Made by a program: the position numbers and the translations under genes. The notes beneath the pieces are model-generated. The model ran no database searches. It had not been told where the DNA came from and was given only the letters and a program-made list of their open reading frames with translations. DNA of 64,000 nt from Patagioenas fasciata (taxonomy: Eukaryota; Chordata; Aves; Columbiformes; Columbidae): assembly GCF_037038585.1 (NCBI RefSeq), contig NC_092521.1, positions 75,355,398 through 75,419,397 of the forward strand, read 5' to 3'. This document shows positions 24,866 through 36,440 of the stretch, in pieces (position 1 is the first letter of the stretch; each line of letters starts with the position of its first letter).

Positions 24866-25490
24866 TGCAGCTCTTCAGTGTAAGTCTTACGCCCTTTCAA
24901 AGCTCTCAAACACACATCAGCTGGGCCTGTTGGAACAGGCGACTCTTTTATATGCTATTTGGGTTTGGTACCTACTGTTTTGTCCACCAGTTTGTTCTGG
25001 TACTTCCTGTCCTCACAAGGCTCCATCGTTACTCCCAGGCACAGAACTGGCTGGTCTTCAACACTGTCTGCAGAGGCAGTTGCCATTAAGAAATCATGCA
25101 GCTTGTTAGCAATGCCCTTAATTGCTCCCTTTAAGCACTCTAGAGATCACTTCTGCAGGGACACATTTCCATCAGGAGTTGGAACCAGTAAGTGCATCAG
25201 TGCTTAAATGTGCTGCTTCCTCCTGGAAAGCCACCATTTTAGCACTATGCAATATACACAATGCCGCAGGTGCATCTTTTCTTTCTAACATTGGATATTT
25301 GATCTTCAGAAAACCTTCTAACACGCCTCTCATCCACAGCCAGCTGCAATTTCTTCATTTGCATACTGTTCCAAATGTTGCAGGATTCCTGTTTCTCCCA
25401 GCAACCTTTCCCAGCTTCCCAAGTTTCTCCTGGTGCTGCTTCTTTGCCCTCCCACCTCCCATCCAGTTCATCACTTCTCTCCAAAGCTTT
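24866..25490. other. Intergenic, nothing recognised
   Basis: Overlapping short open frames exist here without recognisable domains, and none is supported as a gene. Confidence 0.5.
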
Positions 25491-26325
25491 CACAGAATCA
25501 CAGAATGTTAGGGATTGGAAGGTACCTTGAAAGATCATATAGTCCAGTCCCCCTGCTGGAGCAGGAACACCTAGATGAGGTTACACAGGAAGGTGTGCAG
25601 GTGGGTTTTGAATGTCTTCAGAGAAGGAGACTCCACAACCTCCCTGGGCAGCCTGTTCCAGTGCTCTGTCACCCTCACTGAGAAGGAGTTTCTTCTCATA
25701 TTTAAGTGGAACCTCTTGTGTTGCAGTTTGCACCCATTACCCCTTGTCCTACCATTGGTTGTCGCTGAGAAGAGCCTGGCTCCATCCTCGTGGCACTCAC
25801 CCTTTATATATTTGTAAACATTAATGACATCACCCCTCAGTCTCCTCTTCTCCAAACTAAAGAGCCCCAGCTTCCTCAGCCTTTCCTCATACAGGAGATG
25901 TTCCACTCCCTTCATCATCTTTGTTGTCCTGCGCTGGACTCTCTCCAGAAGTTCCCTGTCCTTCTGGAAATGAGGGGCCCAGAACTGCACACAATATTCC
26001 AGATGGGGTCTCACCAGGGCAGAGTAGAGGGAAAGGAGAACCTCTCTCGACCTACTGACCACCCCCCTTGTAATACACCCCAGGATGCCGTTGACCTTCC
26101 TGGCCACAAGGGCACAGTGCTGGCTCATGGCCATCCTGCTGTCCACTAGGACCCCAAGTCCCTTTCCCCTACACTGCTCTCTAACAGGTTGTTCCCCAAC
26201 TTATACTGGAACCTGGAGTTGTTATTGCCCAGATGCAAGATTCTACACTTGCCCTTGTTATATTTAATTAAACTTTTTCCCCACTCAACCCTCCAGCCTG
26301 TCCAGGTTTCCCTTGCAGCCTCTCG
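25491..26325 (-). mobile_element. Long CR1 LINE fragment with intact 3' coding remnant
   Basis: This is the longest CR1 here, about 835 bases, in antisense orientation. Its 3' terminus appears on plus as CACAGAATCACAGAATGTTA at 25491. The minus-strand frame 25571-26146 stays open for 191 codons. It encodes the C-terminal part of the CR1 ORF2 reverse transcriptase, with [40 protein letters not shown] and [13 protein letters not shown] segments. The catalytic core of the polymerase and the endonuclease domain are absent because of 5' truncation, so it cannot be autonomous. It is a dead insertion, but a comparatively young one. Confidence 0.95.
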
Positions 26326-27349
26326 GGGGACTCAGGTCATTCCGCTTTCCTCTGAGGATGCAGAGTGGTTTGTGAACAGATACATCTGCAGGAGAAGCAG
26401 CAGGCACATCATTTAAGACTGTATTCATAGTCAGGCCAATCAAGCTTTTCCCGTAAGGCAGGAAAGCGCTACAGTGGTGCCTGTCGGAGGAAGGGGCTTT
26501 TATTCGGTGTTTGCAAAGGTTCTGCCCATCCACCTCCGAGGAGGGATCACTCATGCACACTGCTCCACTCCGCAGTGCTCCTTCAACATCCTGGGCTCCT
26601 GCAAACCCATCCTACATCCTTCAGGGGTGCAATGAGACAGTGTTTTTGGGCATTTGTCAGATAAGGTCACCCATCTGTGAAGAGCTCTTATATAAGGAGA
26701 GCTTGTGGAGCTGTTACCACGGCTTCAGCTTCTTTTGACAGGTTGTTTCTGGGCCGTCTCTTATATATGCTGTGAGAGCAATTTGTTGCTGCTACCACCC
26801 ATCTTCCACATGTAAGGGGGTGAGCAGCTCTAGAGCCAGAGCCAATCCTTCTGTCTGTGACCTTCAAGCTCAGCTGAGGGTCTGGAGGCAAGTACAGTGG
26901 ATTTCCAGTAATCATGATGCATTTGTTAGATTCCTGTGCCCAGACCTTGCTTGGAAACAACAGCTGGCATCTTTGCTTGGTGCTACCAGCTGCAAATTCA
27001 AGTAGTTGTCCTTAGCAGCTGTTTGAAACTCTTAACTTCTTTTTATGATCAGCCTCTGCTGTTCATTTTTGCAGAATAACGCCCCTCCATTGGCTATTAT
27101 AGCAGTTACCCTGACAAGAGGTTTAATTTGTATAAATCTGTACATTCTCTCCGTAAAGCAACGGTTATTTGTCAGTGATCACTCATTTCCTACTGAAACT
27201 TCTCTGTTCTCCCATGTACTGTCCTTTTTTTGTGTGTGTTAGACATACATACTGTAATTCAGAAAAAAAAAATACATAATTTCAGTACAGCTGCGTAAAG
27301 GGCCAGCTGACTTTTGTTTAGCTACATTTTGCCGAATGCCGGTTCCCCA

Positions 27350-27545
27350 CAGGAGTGGGCGAGCACTGGAGCAGTTGCCCAGAGAGGACCATCCAGCCCT
27401 GGGTCATTCCAGACCCCCACCTGGACCCTGAGCAACCAGCTCCAGCCTTGAAGCTGGCCCTTCACGGTCTGCACTGCACAGCCCCACCATGTCCCTTCCA
27501 ACACAACTTGTCCTGCTGTTTCCACAATTCTGCGTTCTTGTGGGC
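27350..27545 (+). mobile_element. Degraded CR1 3' fragment, sense
   Basis: Landmarks in sense order are GGAGCAGTTGCCCAGAGAGG, CCCACCTGGACCCTGAGCAA, TTGAAGCTGGCCCT and GTCCCTTCCAACACAA. The ATTCTATG terminus is reduced to CCACAATTCTGCG. Divergence is high. Confidence 0.65.
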
Positions 27546-28332
27546 AGGGTTGCTTTGAAACACAGCCTCATTTGCCTCAGAGCACAGCCCAGAAGTTAAT
27601 CTAGAGAGATGGAGAATTACATCAGCTTTTCGTAGCCGGTTGGCATGCTACAAAGTATGTATCAGGGAAAATGCCTTGTTTCATGGTGTTTACCTTTTCA
27701 GAGCAAATCTAATTCTATGTGCTTTTCTATGAACTTTAGGAAAGAATTGGGTTGAGTTCGGCTCTCGTTTCAATGCAGTTCACAGAGGTTAACAGCATTA
27801 CCCTGTAATCACAGCGCCGTGCCAAGACAGGCTGGAGGACAAAATGTTAATGTTCTGCCCTGTGCTCAGACTCCTCAGAAAAAAAATATATTTTTCACCA
27901 TTAGCGTTACATTATCCCTCCTATTTCTTCTCAGAGGGAACAGCACAGTCTCTGTAATAGCATGATCAGAGAATTCACATTATTTTAACCCTCCAAACCC
28001 TTTTGTATGACATCTGTTCTTAATAAAGCATGTCACTTATATGGCCTGTTAACATTTGTCAAAGGAAATCTTAAAGAGTTAGTTCTTATTTGAGGAGTTA
28101 CAGTGAGGTATTATGTGTGTTTTCCTCAACACTGGATGCGGATTCAAATCCTATGTGAAATCCTATTGGATGTGAAAAGCAGAAAAACTGGATTCTCCAT
28201 AGGAACCAAATAAATTATTTGGCAGTTCTGATGACCGCTTTTGTTATTTGACACACTTTTTCTAGGTTTTTCTTTAGCTCACCTTTTCTTTCCACTCCAA
28301 GGCATACCAGTGTTGCTCAAAAGGATTTTGCT

Positions 28333-28360
28333 AAAAAAAAAAAGAAAAACAAACCCACCA
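28333..28360 (+). repeat. Short A-rich tract ending ACCCACCAAA
   Basis: Eleven A, then GAAAAACAAACCCACCAAA. It shares its ending with the 37.7 kb tract. Confidence 0.85.
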
Positions 28361-29627
28361 AATTACTTTATTTTTTGAAAGAAAACACAGATTAACTGAA
28401 TTGCTTTTGATATTAGCCAAACACTGAAGTCCCACCTACAAAGAAGTAAGATTCAGTTGCCTTAACAACATCTCTGTCTGTCTTTAATATATTCTAGAGC
28501 ATCAGAACCATCTCCATGGGGCTGGCTGACATCAGATGGGACCTCCTGGAGGCCCATCAGCACTCACATGTATTTACTTTTCTCCGCAGACCATTCGTTT
28601 TTGAGATGGTCTCATGAGCCACCTAGAACAAAGCAAACATTTGCTATCAACACCTTCCACCAGTATTTCTGTCCTGGAAAGGAACTCCTTGAAACACACT
28701 GTAGTCCCACCAGGATTAGTGCCTCACCAGCTGTTGCCCCTTTAGTGCTGAGGCTTCCTTTCTAAAATGAGATACCTGAGAAACTGAACCTCCTGCACCC
28801 CCTGATTTCACCAAATGCCAGTTGGCAATGTCTTATATCACCTCTGGTCAAAGCTTGGGCCTGGGCACAGCACTGGGGTGGTGCTTGGTTAGGTGGGTGG
28901 CCACCTCTTGGCCAAAGTCAAAGGGAACGTGGGCTTTCCTGTGCTGTCTGGTAACCAGATAATCCTGCCCTCATTTCAGTTTTTTTTGCAGGAAATTAAA
29001 ATGTCCTAAAATTGCTCAGATCTGCCCTTTCTATCTGCAATTCGTAGTCATTATGTACAACTCATCCTTTGCCTCTAGAGACAATGTAACATTTACAGCT
29101 GAACATATGACTTAATAAAAACAGGAACAATTCAGATCTGTAGATGCCTCGCATTACTCATGTACAACAGCCTCCTTCAGCTAGGAATGCAGCATTTTGA
29201 AACATAGGTCACAATTCACCAGCCTTCTACCTTCTGTAGTGTTATTGAAGTAATGGTATGGCACGGTGATGTGCGAAAAAACAAGGTGGGGGCTCATTTC
29301 TACCATAGCAGTCTGACATTGTTTCATAAACAGTTTCAACTCAGTCCTCTTTTTGACAAATTCCCCTGAATTATCTTGAATTACAGCAAATGAAAAGCAC
29401 TAGCAATATTAAACATAGTACATGGTCAGGTGGGGACGCAGTGACTGTGGTGTTAAACCATTGCACTCTGGTTTAACTTGAGTTTGCTCAAGTTTCCCTA
29501 ATTGCTAGATAAAATACTTGGATGTCTGAAGAGCCAGAGGGTGCCTGACGATGTAGTGAGCAGCAGCATCTCAGAGGGCTGTGGCTGGCTGTGCATTGCT
29601 GAAGGCATTAGTTTGCCTGGGGAGCGA

Positions 29628-30365
29628 TCCTAGAATCAGAAAAAGACCAAGGTTTCCATCAGCTCTGGAGTTTAGCTGGTCCAGCGCCCTGCTCAAAGCA
29701 GGGCTAGCTTCCCAGCTAGGTCAGCTTGCTCAGGGCCTCACTCAGCCGAGTTTTGAAGATCTCCAAGGATGGAGATCCACCCCCTCCCTGGGCAACCTGC
29801 CTCAGTGCTCAGCTCCTCTTGCAGAGAGTTACCTCATGTCCAACTGGAGTCTCCCTTCCTGCATCTTGTGCCACAGAATCACAGAATGTCAGGGATTGGA
29901 AGGGACCTCAAAAGATCACTTAGTCCAATCCCTCTGCCGGAGCAGGAACACCTAGATGAGGTTACACAGGAAGGCATCCAGGCAGGTTTTGAATGTCTCC
30001 AGAGTAGGAGACTCCACAATCCCCCTGTGCAGCCTGTTCCAGTGCTCTGTCACCCTCACTGTGAAGAAGTTTCTTCTTATATTTAAGTGGAACCTCCTGT
30101 GTTCCAGTTTGGACCCATTGCCCCTTGTCATTGGTTGTCATCAAGAAGAGCCTGGCTCCATCCTCATTTGCTGTGAGTCCTGTCACTTTACCTTAAGAAG
30201 TGGCTTTGTCTTCTCTGTAGCCACCTGTTATTTACAGGAAAATAACAATTCTATCTCACCTACCATTTCTTCTCTAGGCTGAGCAGATAACGTTTCTGCC
30301 AGCCTCTCCTCACAGAGCATGGGCTCCAGCCTCCTGACCTTGTTGGTGGTCCTTCACTAGCGGAC
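29628..30365 (-). mobile_element. Old CR1 LINE fragment, antisense, interrupted by a younger CR1
   Basis: The left part (29628-29871) carries CCCTGCTCAAAGCAGGGCTA, GATCTCCAAGGATGGAGATC and CTCCCTGGGCAACCTGCCTC. The right part (30173-30365) resumes the same antisense CR1 with TCCTGTCAC, TTCTCTAGGCTGAGCAGAT and CCTCCTGACCTTGTTGGTGG. The two parts are colinear on one CR1 consensus, and the intervening 301 bases are a different CR1 with its own 3' terminus. Confidence 0.8.
29872..30172 (-). mobile_element. Younger CR1 LINE insertion nested in older CR1
   Basis: It starts with a clean 3' terminus CACAGAATCACAGAATGTCA on plus and continues with the GGATTGGAAGGGACCTCAAA subtype shared with the 25.5 kb copy. 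It is 5'-truncated after CTGGCTCCATCCTCATTTG. It lies inside an older, more diverged CR1 of the same orientation. Confidence 0.88.
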
Positions 30366-31796
30366 TTTTAGGCAGAAAAAGGACTCATAAAAAGAGTGGA
30401 AACTTCTTCAGTTTGTTAAGGTGAATGTAAAAGAATACATGCATATAAGGAAGAAATACGTGCAAAATGAGATTCAATTTAGCAAGAGATCACAGGATAA
30501 CAAGAAATCATTCTCTGCTGTTTATTTTTACCTTGTTGAATGGCCCAAAGAAAACATTGATAAATATATTCAAGGGAAAGGAATCAGTAGATGATTTCAA
30601 ACTGGATTGCCTATTACTTCTGTTGAATTTGTCCTCTCTAAACCCAATTAATGTATCTAAAAAAGATGAACTAGCCCTTTAAAAATATGAGGGACATAAT
30701 ATTGATGAAAAGGTTTTGGGGACAAGAGCAAGAACAAGGCAGAGAATAATGAAATAAGGTAGACCTAATGAAATAAAATAGACATCTTCAAATTAGACAA
30801 GCCTGATAAACATCTTCTAAGGATACCGAGAGAAGTGACTCTCACTGTCTCAGAAGCCTTAGCAGTCATCTGAAAAACTGAGTTTTGGGACGCAAGAAAA
30901 GAGCAGATATCTTTGAAAGGCTGAAAGAGAGGAGCTGAGAAATAATGGAACAATCAGTTTAACTCCAAGGCTGTCAATCTGCCACCTTTCACAAGCTCTG
31001 AATTATTTTTACCATAACAATAAAAAATATAAAAGCAGATAACCTAAGCTGATTTTGCAGCAATCAATTTAAACTTCCAGCCTCCCATGAAAATATATTT
31101 CTAAGATGTAAAGGAACATGTACTTCTAAGGTGTAGACCACTTCACACCAGCCGAATGCACTTAACCCTTTACAGTTAAAAAAAACCTTCTCAAATTCAA
31201 AGTGAGGAAATGATAGGATATAGAGACATATATATAAAAATAAGTTGATTATGAACACCATAAGGCTTGTGCCTATGCAAATGACAGATTTAAAAACAGA
31301 GAACAGACTGAGACAGCAAAACTCAAGATGGTGTTAAAATGTCCATGGGAGCAATTAAAGTTGCATAAGAGTAGTAGTGACATTCAACCACTTTAGAAAG
31401 TGGGAGGTTGCTTTCTTTTTTGTCCTTGTAAGCGGCCATTCAGGAATAAGGTGCTGAGTCATCATTTCTGTGGAAGTTTCATGCTTAAGATCCTATAGGA
31501 ACTAATAAATTACAGAAGATAGAGGGAGGTTTCTTCTGAAAAGATAGATATCTGGTTATGGGCCACTAATACCCAGCTCCACCTGCTATCGGTGGAAAAA
31601 GATGAAAGTTCAAAGAAGTAGATCTCTGATTTCTCCACAGTTTAGATTTCTTTCGTCAATGTGATAGGTAACCTGTTACAAACAGAAAGACTTATAGCAC
31701 TGTAAGAGCCTTATGCCAAGTGGTGCACACACTCTGCCACCCTGGCTATCTAGAAGCCTCTTTGCAAGAGACTGAACCTAAGAAAACACATTATAT
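30366..31796. other. Intergenic, nothing firmly recognised
   Basis: AT-rich sequence without supported genes. A few words recall ancient LINE sequence (about 30.9 kb), but not enough for a call. Confidence 0.45.
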
Positions 31797-31843
31797 TCCA
31801 TCCATCCATCCATCCATCCATCCATCCATCCATCCATCCATCC
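31797..31843. repeat. (TCCA)n microsatellite
   Basis: An uninterrupted TCCA tetranucleotide run of nearly 12 units, followed by an imperfect TCCTTCTATC edge. Confidence 0.97.
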
Positions 31844-32767
31844 TTCTATCATAGTTACCCTTTCAGCTGTTTTTTTTTCTAGGAGAGGGAAGAAGTTGGT
31901 TGGATTCAGCTCTCCCTGGGATCAGAAATTCCATTATTTAAAATCCTAACCTGCAAGTGTTAGAGGATTTCAAGCTAAGGCGGAGAGCCCCCCTCAGAAA
32001 TCCAGCCAGGACCTCAGATGAGCGGATGAGAAGCAGCTTGCATTGCGGTTTCACGCGTACTTTGAGATTGTTGCCAAGAGCACACTGACCCAGAGGGCAA
32101 GACTCAAAGCACTCACACTCTCTTTACCTGTAGGACGTATCTGTGTAGGCAGTGGACAACGCTGGGATCTTCTGGCTGCTCCTTTTTTTTACCATGATGT
32201 ACTCATGCCCTTTGGCTTCATTTTGTGCTGCAGAACCGAGCAACATGTTTTCTGCCTCCATAGCCCAGATTTCCAGGATAATTTATTGGTCCACTAAGTA
32301 GAGATCGTGAGGCGCTCCCACGAGCTCCAGCCCCTTCTGCCTTGAGGTACATCTTTAAGTCAAAAAAGAAGCTGTATATCTTCGCATTAAAGATGATCCA
32401 CACATGAAATACGATTTTTTTTTAATCCTCAATCAAAATAATTTACATTCTTTATCATCGTGAGTCTGTCACCACATAAAAAGCCGTTGGGCAATGATTA
32501 CTGAAAAATCTTTTTTTTTTTCTTTTTGTTTTCAAGAGAACTTTGCACAAAGCTAGTAATGTCGTCTTCTTGTCACCCAGCACATTTTGCACAGCTGCAC
32601 AGATTTTTTTTCAGTCATCAAGATAAAAGCAATTTGAAAAATTACATTGTGAAAATGAAGTTACAAGGCACAAAACCGCCCCCAAGAATATTCTAAAACA
32701 AATGCAGCAGCATAGACTTCTTGAAATTTAAAACAGTCATGAAGTAGCCAGTGTTTGAGGGTGGTGA
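31844..32767. other. Intergenic, nothing recognised
   Basis: No supported gene or repeat apart from short T-runs near 32.18, 32.42 and 32.51 kb. Confidence 0.5.
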
Positions 32768-33555
32768 TTATTCCCTTCTACTCGTTGCTTGTGAGGCTGT
32801 ATCTGCAGTACTGTGTCCAGTGTAGGTCTATTCATAGAATCATTTCAGTTGGAAGAGACCCTCACGATCATCGAGCCCAACCATAACCTAACCTAACTCT
32901 GGCACTAAACCTTGTCTCTAAGATCATGTCCCTAAATGCCTTTTAAACACCTCCAGAGATGGTGACTCCACCACTTTCCTGGGCAGCCTGTTCCAATGCC
33001 TGACAACCCTTTCCAGGAAGAATTTTTTCCTTATATCCAATCTGAACTTCCCCTGGTGCAACTTAGAAGATTTGCCAACAAACTGGAAAGGCCCACCAGT
33101 GAAGGCTCACCAATATATTTAGGAGGCTATGGTATATGACAAATGAGGAGGGGAGAGCTGGGTTTTTGTATCCTAGAGAAAAGACTGTTAAGAGGGTTTC
33201 ACCTGGTCTCTTCAACACCCCAACAAGTGGTCGCAGAGAAGATGGAGCCAAACTTTTCTCAGGAGTGTATAGTGACAGGACAAGAGGCAACAGGCAGAAG
33301 TTGCAGCAGGGAAAACTCCAACTGGACACATGGAAAAACTTCTTCCCCAGGAGAATGGTTAAGAATTAGAAGAGCTTGTCTGGAGAGGTGGTACAAGTGC
33401 CATCTGAAAAATTTTCAAGAGTGATCTAGACAAGGCTTGGACCAACCTGGCCCAACCTCAAAGTTAGCCCTGCTTAGAGCAGGGCTTTGGACTAGGTGAC
33501 CTCCAGAGCTTCCTTTCAACCTAAATCCGTCTGTGTTTCTATGATTTTATAACTG
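32768..33555 (+). mobile_element. Old CR1 LINE fragment, sense, interrupted by antisense CR1
   Basis: The left part (32768-32831) has CTTCTACTCGTTGCTTGTGA and a CTGCAGTACTGTGTCCAGTG segment. The right part (33066-33555) continues in the same sense order with GAAGATGGAGCCAAACTTTT, AACTTCTTCCCCAGGAGAAT and GACTAGGTGACCTCCAGAGC, and ends TTTCTATGATTTTATAACTG. An antisense CR1 sits between the two parts. Confidence 0.82.
32832..33065 (-). mobile_element. CR1 LINE insertion (antisense) nested in sense CR1
   Basis: The 3' terminus TTCATAGAATCATTTCAGTT is at the left edge. The CATAACCTAACCTAACTCTG segment and GACAACCCTTTCCAGGAAGA follow. It is truncated after CCCCTGGTGCAACTTA. The same 3' terminus type recurs in the 47.0 kb fragment within NSUN2. 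Confidence 0.88.
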
Positions 33556-34649
33556 ACTGGCTCCTGATGCTCTGTCCTCAGCTGCTGTCTGTAAGCAGGT
33601 TTTCATCTGCAAGCTCAGGCTGCCTCACCTCTCCATGGCGAATATGTGGAACCTACAAGGCTGCCTAACTGAATATAAAATTTCTGTAACATTTCAAAAA
33701 TAGCTGCTGGGAACCATCCTTCAGCTAGCTCACCCTGAATCATCTAAGTTGCCCACCCCCTGACTTGACATCCTACGCATCTGCATCCAGCGTCATGGGT
33801 GTTACCAAACAGTTTATGTTCTGTCCTCCCTCTGGGTGAAGAAACTTATCAAATGCCGCTGTGTTTGCAAGTGGGTTTCAAAAAGCTTTTAGGAAATTTT
33901 AATTATCCTGGTTGTCATTACATTTGTATTTCTTATTGGAAGATGCTACCATATTTAATCCAATGTTATAATGCAGTATTAGGTTCATGATTCTGTTTGC
34001 TACCATGTAGGACCTGGAATCTCATTCCCCAGGAGATTTTGCATTTGTAAAAATTCAGACGATGGAGAATGAAGACTTGAAAATACCAAGTATCCTAGAG
34101 GGTAAAATAGCTTTAAAAATCCATTTGGAACAGCTGAAACAGACTTTTTTTTTAGTTTTTCAGGCTGTTTCCCCAACTCCCTCTTCACTGCCATGGAGTG
34201 TCAGCTGAAGATATGGGCAGACAGCTGGACAGTGTACCAGACTGACAGCTGGCTAGGGAGACATCCCGAATGGCAAGGGCAAGAAACCCTGGAAACAAAA
34301 TGTTCAGGTTATCACCTTGCTGCACAAGTTAGCGAATTGGAAGCCTGAGAAGCCACAGGAAATCAGAGTTTTAGGGGTGGTTCTCAAGAGCCTCCCAGAG
34401 AGGTTTCTAGGTTGAGGAGGCCTGGAAAAGATTCAGGGGAGGCTGCCAGAACTATTATTTTGTGGACAGATTTTTTAAAAATTATTATTTTAAAAGAAAA
34501 TACTATGCACTCTTTGGTGCTTGGTCATCCTGCCCATCAACATTTTTAATATGAAATTCCTCTCCTTTGACCTTGTAATGGAACAACTATCTCAGGATCA
34601 CTTCAGAGCTGCCAAGGACATGCAGACTTCCAGAAAACTATTCTGAGTA
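33556..34649. other. Intergenic, nothing recognised
   Basis: No supported gene, repeat or regulatory element. Confidence 0.5.
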
Positions 34650-35345
34650 GGACAATATTCAATCATTAGCTATTTGTCTAGGTCCAGCTACAAAGAATTG
34701 CAGAAGGACCTTGTAAGACTGAGCAAGTTGGTGATAACACACTAAATGAAACTCAATACAGATAAAAGTGATTAATTGGGGAAAAACTATGCTAATATTA
34801 CATGTAAAGCAATAGGTTCTCAACTGCCGCTCATATCATGACAATGAGGTTATGATAGACAATTCCACTGAAACATAAGCTTGATATTTAGTAGCATTAC
34901 AAAATGATAACTAGATGACTGGAGAACAGGAGAGAGAGCATACACACAAATGCCACGTCCTAAGCATCATGTGCGGCTCAGATTTCCCCACCTGGAATAG
35001 GATATAAAAACTCAGAGAAGTTCATGAACATTTGATAAAGGTCATGAAGGTTTAGGAGTAGTCTCCATACACAGGGAACAAACAAGTAAGCTAGAACTCT
35101 TCAGCTTGGAAAAAAGACAATTGATAAGGGATACGACAAGAAGACAAGAAGCGCCCTGGAGAAACTAGTCAGCGATCAGTTGCTTATTGTCTCTTCCAAC
35201 GCAAGAAGTGGTGTTCATCAAACAAAACTATTAGGATCCAAAATAACCAAAAGGAGGTAACACTTCACACAACAGGTAGGATCTTGGGACTCCTTGACAC
35301 ATCGTCTCAGGGAGCAACTGGCCAACTAATGGAGGAAAAAATATA
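34650..35345 (+). mobile_element. Ancient L3/CR1-like LINE relic, sense
   Basis: The words fall in the order of an ancient amniote CR1/L3 LINE 3' region. They are AAAGAATTGCAGAAGGACCTT, GACTGAGCAAGTTGGTGATAA, a GAAACTCAATACAGATAAA segment, ATTACATGTAAAGCAATAGG, CTCTTCAGCTTGGAAAAAAGAC, AGGTAACACTTCACACAACA, GGGACTCCTTGACACATCG and AATGGAGGAAAA. Divergence is far beyond that of the avian CR1 copies nearby, so it probably predates the bird radiation. The reading frame is destroyed. Confidence 0.6.
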
Positions 35346-36007
35346 CAAAGGACCGTTAAACTCAAAGACAACATCTCTAGTCCAAGAAACCCCTGCAGTT
35401 TGGGAGAATATTCTAGGCAAGGATCACTGTATATTTGCCTTCTTCTTATATACATTTTAAGAAATGCTTTGGCCATTCTTCATATTGGTTTTCCCATTAG
35501 GAGCATGCAAAATCCATTGCTAACACACCTGACAGCCTTTGAGCTACTCAAAGAGGAAACTGCAGAGGAGTCAATAATTTCAAGGGACGACAAATGGAAA
35601 ACTGGGGTGGAAGACACAAGGCATCAGAAATACAAAGAGATACAAGGTGAGGCAGGAATGTACAGGCACGTTCCCAAGGGATGGTTCAGTGAGTGAGTGC
35701 CTGGAGTTACCCATCCTGCCAAAGCCATGCATGGATAACTCATTTAATGAGAAAAGCAGGATTACAGGCAAATACCTGTGTATTCAACAGCCTGCTTAAA
35801 TGCAACTGAATAGGAATACCAAGTGCAGAAGAGACTTAATTTAAATTTGCAACACAAGCAGCCACACTGTAAGAAGTAAACCAGATTTTAGTTAAGAATA
35901 AATACTTGGGTTTCTTTAAGAAACACAGAGCAAATAATAACTAAATACAACTGTTTGTTTGCTACAAGGATCAGCAGTAGGTGTGGAAAATCCACCCAGA
36001 ATGACAG
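35346..36007. other. Intergenic, nothing recognised
   Basis: An open frame of 98 codons at 35400-35696 has no recognisable domain and no flanking gene signals. I do not support it as a gene. Confidence 0.45.
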
Positions 36008-36440
36008 CGGAGTGGATGCCCTGCGAGCAACACGGCACCTTGAGGGTACATACAGCCCTATGCTGCCCTCGGTACCCCAAAAACAGGCCCTTGCGGTGCT
36101 CGGCACGGGCAGCAAGGTGCCTCACACCCCTGTGGGGGCTGCGGGTCCCCCCACGCTGCGCCCCGACCGATCTCCCAGAACGCCAGCTGCAATGTGGAGA
36201 GTCAAAAACACGCGGTGCTACGAGCACGCCGGCCGACTTTCTCGGGACGTTTGTTGGGAAGAACAAAACTGCTGTTGTGTCCGTGAGGCTTTGCTGGGGT
36301 TGTTTACGAGGTTTGTCCTGGAGAGATGGCAGGGCAAGACAGGGTGCAGAGCTCGGCCAGGACAGCGATGCTGCACGAGCACATCAGTGCTTGTTTTCTG
36401 GGCTGGAGTTTCCCCACTGGAAGAAAGACAAACACCGATT
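36008..36440. promoter_or_regulatory. Orphan CpG-rich island
   Basis: I count about 27 CpG dinucleotides across some 430 bases, embedded in CpG-poor AT-rich DNA. It lies about 3.8 kb past the NSUN2 stop and 24 kb past UBE2QL1. Open frames of 169 and 174 codons on plus (35955-36464 and 35959-36483) and 116 on minus overlap each other here. Stop codons are AT-rich, so this is expected by chance. None looks like a known protein. It may mark an unannotated promoter (for example of a lncRNA), an enhancer or a decayed GC-rich repeat. Confidence 0.5.

Larger units (their letters stand above)
26326..29627. other. Intergenic, mostly unassigned
   Basis: Besides the degraded sense CR1 near 27.35-27.54 kb and an A-rich tract at 28333-28360, nothing was recognised. 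No open frame resembles a known protein. Confidence 0.5.

Noticed and set aside
30460-31090. Words resembling ancient LINE sequence (GAAATAATGGAACAATCAGT)
   Set aside because: Only one short segment resembles it and the order cannot be confirmed, so it was not called as an L3/CR1 relic.
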